NCBI GenBank assembly: GCA_029931535.1
Contig: JAQPZY010001242.1
Coordinates: 806,001-870,000, forward strand
Direction of reading: 5' to 3'
From: Margaritifera margaritifera
Taxonomy: Eukaryota > Mollusca > Bivalvia > Unionida > Margaritiferidae
DNA: 64,000 nucleotides
In this document: piece by piece, positions 26,001 through 39,900 of the stretch
How positions within the stretch are numbered: position 1 is the first letter of the stretch
Layout of the letters: every line of letters begins with the position of its first letter
Made by a program: the position numbers and the translations under genes
Notes under the pieces: model-generated
What the model was told of the DNA's origin: nothing
What the model saw: the letters and a program-made list of their open reading frames with translations, nothing else
The model's database searches: none

Positions 26001-29000
26001 AGTACCATCAGCATTCTACTCTTGTTTATTTTCACCCACTGCTTGTCTAGAGTACCACCAGCATCTACATTCAACTCTTATTATTGCCCACTGCCCTGCC
26101 TAGAGTACCATCAGCATTCTACTCTTGTTTATTTTCACCCACTGCTTGTCTAGAGTACCACCAGCATCTACATTCAACTCTTATTATTGCCCACTGCCCT
26201 GCCTAGAGTACCATCAGCATTCTACTCTTGTTTATTTTCACCCACTGCTTGTCTAGAGTACCACCAGCATCCAGAGTATGATCAATTTCACATTTTTTCT
26301 GCCACCATATCATGCAGGGAAACAGCACCTGTAGTCTGGTGGTATCAACTTTGTTTGTTCTATCTTGCCTTTTCTTTTTTTTCGAATCTTGCCTGTTTTT
26401 CTCTACTTTCAAGAGACTGTTTCTGCTTCTCCTTTTCAGGGTTGACCATCTGGTCTCTTAGGGGGTACCTTCAGCAAAGGACACTCCTGTGATATTGCAG
26501 CATAACATACAATAAATTTATCCACATTGTACTCTGGGCCAATGTGTACTGACTGCCAACAAGAAGATTCTGATGCCTTATATACAGTACTCTCTTACCT
26601 GTCGGCATAATTAACTTTTCAAAGAGCGCTATTGGATATCCAAGTGTTAATAGACCAGCTTTACATTAAACAACAAGAATAATTAGCTTCAGTTTTAAAA
26701 AAGAACTCATTCTTACCAGTAACCCCAAAATAGTGACACTGAAATTGTAATTTATGAACATTTTTCCATCAGATACACATGTAAAACCATGTTGGTGATT
26801 CTTAAATGCAATGGTGTAAAATCTTTAATAGGCAAAGAAGATCATCAAGGTCTTCATTTTTTAAAATATCAATTTCTAAAAGGAACAAAACGTGGGGGAG
26901 AGGGGGGAGGAGTAAAGTTTTAGGTTTAAAAAATAAAAAAAAACTACCTTTCCCTTGAATGAACTGAAACTAATCTTAGGGTAAACAAATTTACGACCAA
27001 AACTGTCCAAACACTTATGGTGCACATAAAGTTATTCAGATGAAAAATGTAGTGTGTCCAAAAACATAGGGTGTCTGAAAACACATGTAAAGACTGCACT
27101 TTAAATTGTGACCTGCCCATATTTCTGTAAAATCGGCCTTATTGCATTGTACAGACAGCAAAAAAATGCACAGCAAAACTAGTTGTCATATTTCACATGT
27201 ACAATTAAGCCATCCATAATCCTGTAAGCCACATATTTCCACCTTGACAACACTGTATCATAAGTTTAACACTCCTTGATATTCTATTCAACAGAACTGT
27301 GATTGAGTACATCAATCTATCTTTTCCAACTTCTTGGCTATGGCAATTCAAAATTATCCCATAACCTATTCAATAAGAAATATTTCATGTATTAATCCTG
27401 TAAGTTACAATGAAGAATGAAATTCAATGTGAAATCAAAGCCCAGCAAGTATGAGTTACCGTATATACTTGCATATAAACTGATACCAACTGCATAGACG
27501 CAGATCTGCCATCGGATAATGCGCCAGCAGATCTGGGTCTATGCAGTTTGTAAGGACTAATCAGTAGAACAAACAACACAGACACTGATCTGCAGTCGCA
27601 TTATGCGACGGCAGATCAGGGTCGATGTTGTTTGCATTTGTACCCAGCTTATATGTAAGTATATACGGTACATTGCAAAATTGTTTTTATGTAATCTGAG
27701 CAATGTACAGTTATTATCAATTTATTCTAACTGTATTATCTCAATAACAACATGAGGCTCAAAACGTTACAGTAACTTTAAAATAAAAAAAGTCTGTGAT
27801 ATTAATGTAACAAAAGCTTTGATTTTTCAAAAGAGATTGATCAGAAATAATTAAATCTGTTTGCAAATAAAAATAATGCTCATTGCCATGAGAAATGACA
27901 TGATATGCTTAATAAGGTCCCTTCAGATTCAATAATGAGCAACAGCAGCAACACATTCATTTTGTACCTTTAGTCCCAGCACATGGAATGATAGGCAATC
28001 ATCCACCCAGAATTGGCAGTTCCCTCAGAATTCTCTGATCTCCACCTTGAAGACCACCTCATATCAACATTTGAACCAATGTTTCCTCTAAATTCTCTGA
28101 TTTCTACCTCAGAGACCATCTCATATCAATATATGAACTACAGTTTCCTCTGAATTCTCTCATCTACACCTCAAAGACCATCTCACATCAACATCTGAAC
28201 CATGGTTTCCTCTGAATTCTCTCATCTACACCTCAAAGACCATCTCACATCAACATCTGAACCATGGTTTCCTCTGAATTCTCTGATCTCCACCTCAAAG
28301 ACCATCTCATATCAATATATGAACTACGGTTTCCTCTGAATTCTCTCATCTACACCTCAAAGACCATCTCACATCAACATCTGAACCATGGTTTCCTCTG
28401 AATTCTCTGATCTCCACCTTGAAGACCATCTCATATTAACATCTGAACCATGTTTTCCACTTAATTGTCTCATCTCCTCCTCAAAGACCATCACATATTA
28501 ACATCTAAACCATGAGTGCATGGTATAAATTGTAAGAAATTTGACTATTCATTTGGATATTAAAGTTTATATTTTTAAGAATTAATAACCTTTTCTTTCA
28601 AGTTTTTGATGGTACATACAGTTTTCATCCAATCCAGTGCCCTGCAGGTGTCACCTCCATCACAGCCATAGTTGTTGGAAGCACAGTCGATGACCTGCTG
28701 CACACTGAGATCTAGGGGTGGTTGTCCTTTCATCTTAGCATACATGCTCTCCACAGTCTCCACAACACTGAATGCCCTACCATAGTGAAATAAAGACTTT
28801 TAGTTCAAATTCATACATTTCTTAAAATGTGGCAGAGATACAAGATATATGCATCAAATATACTAATTAATAAATTGGTTTAGCTCAAATGTTAGAGTGC
28901 AACCTCTCTCTCCAAGAATCTCCAAAACAGCACCACTACCACATAACAACCACAATTATCCCCATTTGTTTTATCAAGCATCAAACTTATTCTCTGGAAT

Positions 29001-30887
29001 CAGACAAATCCTTCCCTCAGTCTGAATTGTGATCTTTTATGGAAGGTTTTCTAATTTCAACAGATCAGAGATCATCTGGTGTGTGTCTGAAGGATATGCC
29101 TTGCAAATGCTGAACAATGGATTAGGTTAATCCTATTTTACATCACATGACTTATAACTTTTATTTAACAGTTTAATGCTATATTTTCTGTTTTAATCAT
29201 GCCACAAACTATCAGCTGCAAATTGACACAGCAAATAATGCTCCTCAAACGTGGGTAGGGGTGTTTATGTACCAATAAACTATGTGATTCAGCACTGAGC
29301 ATTTAGCAAGATATTCTCAAAATTGCAATCCTAAAATAATCTATTTTTTCTTTAACTCTCTTTATTTGCTTTCTGTTTTCCTTTTGTCTTACAATCAAGA
29401 CCTTACCATGTTACAATACTCTTTGTTTGGGAATCAGGTACTTTCTTCATCTGGTAAATTTCATAATGCTAATCCAATTTCCTCAATGACAAAGTGGCAG
29501 CTTCAAATTATCAAGTTGGATTGACAGAATAAACAGACTTTGCGGGGTGGAGAGGTGGCCAATACAACATAAATTTTAAGGTTATATCATGCCAAAGCAA
29601 GCTGATTATAGTGTCTCGCTATGGACACACCACTGTAGCTGATCCATTGGTGGGAATCTATCACAAATATACCTACACTTTTCCTTCATGAATGTGCATC
29701 CATGTCTATGTTGGCGCAAGCAATGGCCAAAGTTGCTAAAAGTGATAAAACCTGTAAGATGGCAATGAATATCCATTTCAAAACAATGAATCTGGCAATG
29801 AAAACATTCAAGCTTCGTGGTAGTCAGCCGAGTTGCTAAAGTCTTTGGCCGCCGCTATTGTAACGTATTTTCGAGGTTAAAGTCGCACCTACAGCAGTGA
29901 AGATTTAATTTATTCTCAGGCTGAAGTAATGAAAAAATGTACTAATTTATGCAAATACACAATTTGTCATTTGATTAATGATTTAATACTTTTCAATTAT
30001 GAAAGCTCCATGGTGCAGTTCATTTCAGGTTAACCAGATATTCAAACATGTTAATGTTTTAATGAGTTACTTGATCACCTGATAAAACGTTTATTGCAAT
30101 CATGTAAATGTCGAAGCAAATAAGATTATCTCATTTTTTTTGCACTTCTGGTGCATTATGTACTACAATTTTCCTTTGTCCCTTTAAAATGTTGTGTGTC
30201 ACCCAAATCTGGAGGGTGAGGGACACAGTGTCCCCTGACCTTTGGATCGAAGGTGCAACACTGCATTAGAGATTGAATGGTGCTGTTGTTCAACCCACCG
30301 AAATAATCACGTTTTGAATTTTATATATGCAGTAAAAATCTGACTTCAAAGAAATGTTGCTGCTGATCACAAACTTTAATAAAGATGGCTTCAACATTCT
30401 CATTCAATGCAGTGAGTGATGTGTAATAACATTTGTGTTTCAACACGCATCTATTTGATGTACTTAACTTCAGTCAAATTAAGTTGTTCCACTTACTGTA
30501 CTTTACCTATGCAAATTAGCCTAATGGGCTCTCCCTCAGCAGAGCTCAAAGGATTTGACAGGACACAACACCCTAGCTATTTGTGAGCCAATTCAGTAAA
30601 TCTCTGACCGCCTTACCTTTTAATTGTCTCTCAAACAGCTATAAACTGCCCTGAGGATAGTTGTACATGAGCTCTGAGCAAGACAGTTTACGGTTTATAC
30701 ATACCACAGATTAGGGGCATATATCACTGTGGTCAGGAAATGTACATTTTCTTTGTTTGGGGGGGGGTGGAAATTTTTTTTTTCTCGCTAAGATTGTTGA
30801 AAATCGTGTTTTTCTAAACATGATCATGTTGGGGGTTTAGGAGTCCAAAATCGTGTTTTTCGCAGTACACGTCATGTTATGGCATGT

Positions 30888-30942
<55 letters not shown>

Positions 30943-33900
30943 AATACATATTTCTTTTTGAGTGAAAGTAGCAACTGTAGACAGTTTGATTCACTAATAC
31001 ACATGTAATATACAATACTAAAGAATTAAAGCTCAGCACCCTTGATTTTGCAAAATCATTCCCAGAGCCTTGATTAAACTTCAACAAAGTAAAATGTCTT
31101 GTCCAGTTCTTAACACACTAATTGTTAGGATCTACTGACAGAAATAAGTTTAGAGACATTTTTTCATTTTGTTAGTCTAAATCTTGTGCGAGACAACCAA
31201 TTTGTTTTTTAGAGTTACAAAATATGATGTCCACCACTGTTTGTTTTACTTCAGTTCCTTGGTCTTGTTACTCCAATTCTGGCAATATAGAAAAGCAGTT
31301 CTTCAAGCACTTTATACAACCAATTGCAGTCACTTAAAATGGTTTTGACCAATCAAATTGCACATTTCATGAAATATTCACATTAACTACAATTATTACA
31401 CGATGAAAGATATTGATTTTGTCAGCGCCTGGTGTCTTTTTTTCTGTTTTGTACATCACTATAAAAATTATGTCCTGTATATCTGCAGTTCTCTAAAGGC
31501 TCTAATTATAAAACTAGCAGTATTTGTTTTCTTGAAACAATTTCATTCCATTCACAGACAATTCTGAATAGACTTATTCATTCTTGAAGTTTAATTTAAG
31601 TTAAAATCTGACAAAATGTACTTTTTTTTGTATAATTATATAACTCCTCATACATTATATTACAGATTTATTTCTGGGATCTCTACTGTTATAAAGTTCC
31701 CAATCATGCAAAGTGTATCATATATACACGATTCAAATTTAATTTAAAAACCTATTTTTTTAAAAGAACATTTAAGAATTCTAGTATGTCTAATTGACTT
31801 TTGGTGTTCTTTTTCTTACCAGCATGCTCCACACTTCTTCTGGTTCTTAACTGGAGATATGATACTGTAGTTGCCATAGTTTCGCCTGTAAAAAATGAAG
31901 TTTTTGATAGTAATAACAATAAAAGTCCAATCAGGATCAATTAAGAAAAATTTTGTAATCTCAAAATTTACTAGAAATATAAGTAATTTTCAACACTGTG
32001 CAACTATTTACTGTAATTATTCTAATTTAGGCAACCTTTTTAGCCACTTTCAATTTTGGGGGCACTTGTAATAATACATTTAAAGGAATTTCAAATTTAA
32101 AGGTGTCAGCATTATAGGGTTTACCTTCTTTGATTATGTGAAGTCACACGACAAAACCAATGATCAATGAAATCGAAGTTACCTGATTATTGTGATCTTC
32201 CTCATGTACAAGGGCACTACTACATTCCATTGTCAATTAACTCATCTGAATAAACAGTTGATTCTTTTTTAATTACAATAGCCATTGTTGTATTTATACA
32301 CCAAGAACAACATGGCTATGTAGAGTTATTACATGCCTGATTTACTGTCCAGGTAAATTCTAGTCAAAGCTGGATGAGGGCAAGATTCCCACAGAGGAGA
32401 TAAACTAAATGAGGCTACCAGCAGGGAAATTAGGCCATCCAAATGGAAATGAAAATATGTTTATGAGCTGTAAAGGCCATTGTCCTTCTGCTAATGAACA
32501 GCAGTTGATATTGTAATGACATGTGAACACACACATCACTTGTTGTTTGGGGTTGTTTCTTAAACAGATTTGTAGGAAGTACCACATGCTTGTAATGAGA
32601 ACAGAGTTAAACATTTAAATCCCTTGGTTATTAATTATTAGTGAAGTATCATAAAAGTAAACCAGCCACATAATACCACCCCATTATGTTTCTTAATATA
32701 CTTTCGAAACCATGTGACTTGTTGCTTTAGGCTACAGTGTGCTGAGCAGCACATTGGTGTGTGTGCACAATGACACCATTTTCTAGGACAGGTATAAGAA
32801 TTGTTGTCCTTTGAATAGAGTGTAAGATTGATGCAAATTATTCAAAATGTATCAAATTATTCAAAATGTATCAAGTGAACAAAAAGTATCAAATGTTTGC
32901 CTCTTAGTATTCGATCCATTTTCATTAATGAGTGGAGACAGATAAAAGAGCAATTTATCGGGCAACATCAGTGTGTGTGTGTGACAGAGACAGAAAGAGT
33001 GAAGGGATTAAAAGTAAAATCACAAACAAGTTAAAAGAAGCCATACAGTTTACATATTTAATCACATTTAGTAATCCTATAGTAAGCATGTAACATGAAT
33101 ATAGCATTCATCCAAGTTACATGGGAATATAAAATTCCATTTGTAAAATGTAAAGTCACATGTAAAGTCAATGCAGCATCAGTCACAAGTAAATATTTTT
33201 AGAATCAGTATGGAACTGTCTCACAATTATTCACAATCCCTTGGAATATTGTCTAGTTCAAACCCCTCGAATCCATCCTCCAAATCATCAGAAAATAAGT
33301 GTGTAAATGTCTCTGATTAGGCATCCTAACCCAAAATACAGCCATCATCAGACTTCTGTAACATCCATATTAGGCAGTGCTGAATCATTTAATAAGAGTT
33401 AGTCTTCAGATCCAATCAAGTAGTTTGAAATTTCCATTATCAGGGGGAGCTGCAGTGGCTCAGTGGTTAGTGTGCTGGACTCACGACCAAAAGGGTGCGT
33501 GTTCAAATCCTACCATAGGACCAGCCTGGGTCAGCTACCATGGTGTGTCCTTAGGCAAGGCACTTTACTCCAATTGCCTCAGCACTTAATAACCTACTTG
33601 TACTACTGTGCTGTAAAGTACCAAACCAAACCAAACCCATTATGAGGAACAATTTTTTAACCAGCTCTGGTCTCCCAAAAACAGAAAACCAGGCCTTTGA
33701 TATACAATCTACTTCCGATCTGTCTGGTGTGAAGCTTTATCTTTCCTTTCTTGTCAGGGTTGCTGCTGCTGATGTACTCCACCCATTGCTTTCCCATCAG
33801 GATTTTGAAAAGCTTATTCATGGATACATCAAGAGGATGCAGCATAGATGTGCAGCCACCCAGGGACTCCTGTATGCATTGTCTTGCCCCTTTTAAAGTT

Positions 33901-36900
33901 ACACTTTGCATCATCAGAGATGTGGCCCAGGAAGCTGTATGAAACTAGCATACTGTCCTGATACTTATTTATTCCATATTTTTATCATCCAGAATTTCAT
34001 AAAGGTTGTGTCCATCCACCCTGTAGACATTTTTTCTTGCCACATCCAATTTTTGGGCAGCTGTATTCATACCATGGACTTTTGCATAATCTGCTGCTTT
34101 TCAGCAATCATATAGTGACCATGTATCTCAGTTTTCTTGCTGGTTTCACTGACATCATTGTCAAGCAGGACTCTGACTTTCAACTGTAACTGGGTGACTG
34201 GTGGAGGTATGGAACTTTTAACTCTGGGTCTCAACTTAAACAGGCAAGAATAACTTTGGGGAAAATGGTGGTAGAGCATTAGTAGGCTGTACAGGTGGTA
34301 CAGGTGAATGCAAAACTAATATGTGATGACTTTTTCTTCAGTGTCAATTTTATTCAAAATGTTCAATTTTTACTCAAACTTTTCACAATATATACAAAAA
34401 AAATTCAATTTTGGGAGTGCTTATATAAGATACAAATTAACTATTTTCAATTTGAAGGGAGCAGTGCCTAAATTAGAATAATTATGGTAGTAACAAGAGT
34501 ACCATGAACAGCACACTATATTTAATAATCCCCTATATAGAGACTAGTAGGGCATGGTTCACTCTGGAGATTATTGAACTATGGTCTCAATGATCTGGAC
34601 CTGTCCATTGGCCAATGTATGTGGTCTTGAACTAAACTTACTGTGCGGAAACCATTATTTTCTTATCAGACTTGCCATGACCATAATTTTTTACCTTTAG
34701 ACCCATTATCTATAGGTTTCTTTACTACCTTAAATGCAAGCCATCCACTAAGTTTGGTCAATGAATTCAATCTAGAACAAAAGTTATTCAGCAAAACAAA
34801 TTTTTATTTGAGCCACAATGACCTTGACATTTGACACTTTGACCCCGACATCATTGAACCTCTTCCATACTTTAAGTACAAGCCCTCCACAAACTTTGGT
34901 CAAAGTATGTGGTTTAAAACTAAAGTTATTATGCAAAAACCATTTTTCTTAACCTTTGGACCCCAAAATTTTAATAGGCTTATTTCTTTCCCAATGTTCA
35001 AGTCATCCACAAACTTGGTAAAGGTACATGGTTGAGAACTGAAACTTTTGTGCAGAAACAATTTTCCATCTTTTAACTACAGTAGCCTTGACCTTTGACC
35101 TCAAAATTAATAGTCTTACCCAAAGTAGCAACAGCCATCCACAAACTGTAGTCTAGTTAAGTGACACAGAACTAATGTTATTGTGCAGAAACCATTTTTC
35201 TTCTTTCAGTCAGTCATCATGATCTTTGACCTTTTAACCCCAAATCAATAGGCTTCTTTCTTACCCCAAGCGCAAGTCACCCTCAAAATTTGGTACAGGT
35301 CTGTGATGTAAAACTAATGTTGTTGTGCAGAAACCATTTTTCTTCTTTCTGTCACAGTGACTTTGATCTTTTCACCTCTCTACCCCAAAATCAATAGGTT
35401 TCATCCTAACCTCAAGTGCAAGCTATCCACAAAGATTTGTTACATGTAGATGGAACACCTAAGTTATTGTGCACAAACAAAAGAGGCAACCGATGGGCAG
35501 ATGGACAGGCATATACAAACCAGTATCTTGAACTAATTTTACATCTAGAAACCTTGCCTAAACCCTGCAAGAACTGTTTCCAATTTGAATTCTGCTAATT
35601 TGATTAAAAGATCTGTTTCTTCAAACATAATACAAATATCTTAAACACACCAAAGGCATTTCCACATGAATAAAACACCAAAGGCACTTCCACATGAATA
35701 AAACACCTAAGGCATTTCTACATGAATAAAACACCTAAGGCATTTCCACATGAATAAAACACCTAAGGCATTTCCACATGAATAAAACACCTAAGGCATT
35801 TCCACATGAATAAAACACCAACAAACCAAAGCACATGTATAAGCACCACATAACTTTTAAAAAGATCATAAAGAAACTCTGAATGCAATTCTGAAGTGAT
35901 TTTTTAAAATAGAAAATTCAAGGTTTTCACCAGTAATACATGTATATGTATTTCTATTCTTAACCCTCTTGGTCTCCTTTTGTAAACTTATTAGAAATAA
36001 ATTTTAAAAATGAGTTAGTCTCTGTTTTGATACCCTGACTATATATGCTTGCTGAACTATTCATAAGTGGAAAGGTTTACTGATGCATGTGCATTATTGA
36101 TAAGGAAAACAACTATTAACTGCAAATTATCAAAGGGTCTTTATTTTTTAAGTAACTGTGAATCCACACATACTCTGACTTCTATACAGTAGAACTTGAA
36201 AGCTCGAACCTCCAAAAGACCTACTCAATCAATTCAGAATATTAGTAGCTTGATTCAAGAAGGTTTAATATAATTATCAAGACTCTCTGAGCTCTCTGTA
36301 GTGAGAATCCCTGCTTCCTGGACCCTAACTTTCTCATCCTGGACTCCCAGTTCTAACATTTGGTCTACAGTTTTCTTTAGACTGGACTCTCACTTTTTGG
36401 AGAAATGTGGTCCTGGACTTGCATTTTCAAAATCCTACAGAGTGCTTGGACTCTGCTGGATCTCTAAGACCAGTTCAAGTGGTTGAAGATGTTCAAACTA
36501 ATCATGATGAAGCTATGAGATTCTTTTGTATATTCATTACATAACAAAACACTTGACCAATATAGTTTTATTGCCACAAACAGAAAAGTCATTATTACCA
36601 GTTCCAAATGTGATTAAGTGACAAAAGTTAAAGTCAATATTCTGATAAAAAATCTTCCCTGGTAATTTAAATTGCATTTAAACTTCTTCTATTTGACACA
36701 TTTCTCCCATAACAAAGACATCCTTATTATTAAAATTAAATAGATAAAATGAAAAATGTTTCAATACAAGTTAAATTACTAGGAGAGATTTAAGACATTT
36801 CTCCCATGACAAAGACATCATTGTAGTTACAAATTTCTTCATTCCAACTAATGCATATATATCTGCACAGACAAGCTAGAGAGACCATAAATAAAAAAAG

Positions 36901-39900
36901 CAAACCAGTCCACTTTGGAAGGAATATTCAGTGACTTCAGTCTTGAGTATGGTGTGACTGTAGAACCAACACTTCCTCCTAAGTTAGGTGGAGAAACCAA
37001 ATCCTTCAAATACAGATCTGCAACAGAACACAAGTTTTTATTTCATGCAAAACTGAAGGAACATTTTATAATTTTAGTATGCACATTACAAATACATATC
37101 GTATATACTCGATTATAAGTCAAGTCTAGCTGCAAACAACATAGACCCTGATCTGCCATTGCATAATGTGCTGTCTGATCAGGGTCTATGTTGTTTGTTC
37201 TACTGATTACTCCAAACACACTGTATAGGCCCAGATCTGCCAGCACATTATGCAACAGCCGATCTGGTTCTGTGCAGTTTGCAATTGGACTCAACTTATA
37301 AACAAATATGTACAGTATATATCTCATCACATCTAATGTACGGAGTCAAACCTCATTCTTTTCTTAAACAGCAATAAAATCTTTTTGTTTAATGTGAATA
37401 TTCTAAATATGATTAAAAAAGGATTTCTTACTACATGTACACTGCATTATTAAAAAATTTTGATTAGAACCTTTGAGGTGGGCGAATCAACCAGTTTTTA
37501 TTTCATGCAAATCTAAAAAAAAACTCTTGCCCTTGAAATAATAAATACAATAGTATTATTTCACAAGTAGTAAATTATTTTTAAAAAAACATTGTGTTTT
37601 TAAACCTGAATGTGAGTACATTGTCAGAATACACAAGACATAAAAATGCTAGAAGACAATATTTTGGTACAAAATGAGAATTAACTACCATAAGCTGTGT
37701 CATTTTTATTTCTTTTTGAATGTGGCAGTGAACAGATCTCTTGATAGGCATCTGATTGGTCAGTTACAAGCCTGATTGTTTGATAGACAGGGGTTGGGTG
37801 CTGGAAGAATGGTGCATGGTGAGAGGGAATAGTAAGCTTAAGGTTAACATAAAGAACAATATATTCGCATGCATTTCAAGTCAATTATAAAAACTGATTA
37901 TTTACTTTCCATGCTTAGTATCCATTGTACTTTAGAGCATAAAAATGCTCGTATTAGTCCAGATGATGCTAGAAATGAATGCTGTTTACTATAATGTGGA
38001 TGATTGGGAAAATAAAGAGTTTTTACCCCTGAATTCTTCAGGTGAAAGGTCAGAAAACTTTGTAACTCCATACTGAGAAGTGGGAATTTTCTGACTTGAG
38101 GTCATCTGGTTTTTTTTTTCCAGATTTTTCTGGAAAGACAGAAGAGCAGAATATCTATAGCAGGGGTGTCAAACATACTGCCCGCCAGACTCATTTTTTT
38201 ATTATTATTTATTATTATATATATCAAATCTGGCCCACCATAGCAAATGAGTTTGACACCCCTGATCTATAGCAAATAATAATAATAATAACAATCATAA
38301 TGATAACAACAACAAAAATGACCAACACATGGAATTTTATTAGCTTGCTAATTGCCTCTTAGTAGGGGTGAAACAATACACCTCTGCCACACATCGATAG
38401 GATTCTCAATACACAGCCTACAATCAAATACATTATCAATATACATATCAAATTGATGGTCTTTTCATCTTTAGAATGTCTGTCAATGGTAGGGTGATGC
38501 CATTTAATATGCATTGACATATTGGGTGTATTTCCAGTATGCAGATTACAAACAAACATAGACTTATCATTGGTTCATATGCCATTCTCATCCTTGACAA
38601 GATAAAAAAAAAATTTTTTTTTAAATACTTCCAAACAGACTAGCTGTTAGTGATTTGTATTCACTTTTTTAGGCCATTTCAGGCTGCTTCCATTCAATCA
38701 TATGCATGACTCATCCTGGTCACCATGTCCTTTGTTTTACATTGAATGAATGTTTTTAAGAACATTTTACTACCAATTTCGTGTCTTCACTTAAATTTTG
38801 AAGGCATTATGGTGTTATCTTCAAAACAGAAGAAACAGTGCAATTTCGTTGTGCAAGGAAATTCTTATCTAGAACAAGTCCGAGTGTGCAAGCGGAGATG
38901 ACAAAAATTCCAAATCCTTCACAATGTACTTCCTACAGATGCAATTCAACTGCTGCGGCCACAGACATTTGTTTCCGTCAGTGAAAAAGGAAATTATTGA
39001 CAACACACACTCCCTTTCTATAAATTGATGAGGTGGCTATAACTTGTGCGGTTTGGAATCTGCCCCCTTGCCGATTCTGTGCTATTTTTTATTTTTATTT
39101 TTTAATCCAGTCGCTGATTACATATATCAACGTAAAAGGAGATATTCTAAACTAATTCCCCATGTATGATTTAAGTACTTTACATATCATTTAATAGTCA
39201 CTTTTGTGTGAAGTTTCTATGTTGCTTTGTATCTATTTGGATGCCAATATTTCCGGTATGTCACGCAGTGAACACGCTACAGTTAGTTATGATTGCTGGT
39301 TATTGTTTTACCCTGGACTTGAACAAACAATAACCACTAATCAGAACTGCATGTAACATATTTCACTGCGTGACACACCGGATGTGTTGCCTTCAATTCG
39401 ATCCAAGTAGACAAGATGCGATGCAACAGATTAATTTCGGGATAAACTAATTAGCATGGAATTGGGGCAGGCGAAGGGGGCAGATTTCTAACCACGTGAG
39501 TTAGTCACCTTGTGTTAATTTGTAGAAGGTGAGTGGGAGTTGTCAATAGCTTTTATTTTTTACTGACAGAAATGAGTGCATGTACTTGCTACGGCTGTCA
39601 CGGTTGAATTCTCAATTTAAAGAATGAAAAGCAAATGACTAATAATTATTCACAACTGCTGAAGATTAAAGTAACTTGCATAGAGTAAGTATCGTTTTGT
39701 ATCGATTCTTCCCCTCTTGTATCGATATGTGTATCAATATACAAAAAGTATCGATTAATTGTTTCACCCCTACCTATTAATCAATTATATCTTTTCCTTA
39801 AATAACATTGAGAATACTAATAAGAAGTGACTTATTTTCATCTCACACATTAATTCATAAGTACCAGTATGATGTTCAATTTGAACCTTGTCTCGTAAAG

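Noticed and set aside
19379..26274. CRISPR-like regular repeats
   Set aside because: Units are contiguous tandem repeats with no unique spacers, in a eukaryotic intron. These are minisatellites.
22290..26492. Many overlapping open frames of 60-129 codons repeating similar Leu/Tyr/His-rich peptides
   Set aside because: They are translations of the 50-53-bp minisatellite in different phases. They have no family similarity, no splice context and break wherever the unit pattern shifts.
28575..28763. Start of a separate small protease at the ATG near 28763
   Set aside because: That ATG is an internal methionine in exon 5 of cathepsin O (ESMYAKM). The upstream sequence continues the family alignment to WAFS and a proper acceptor.
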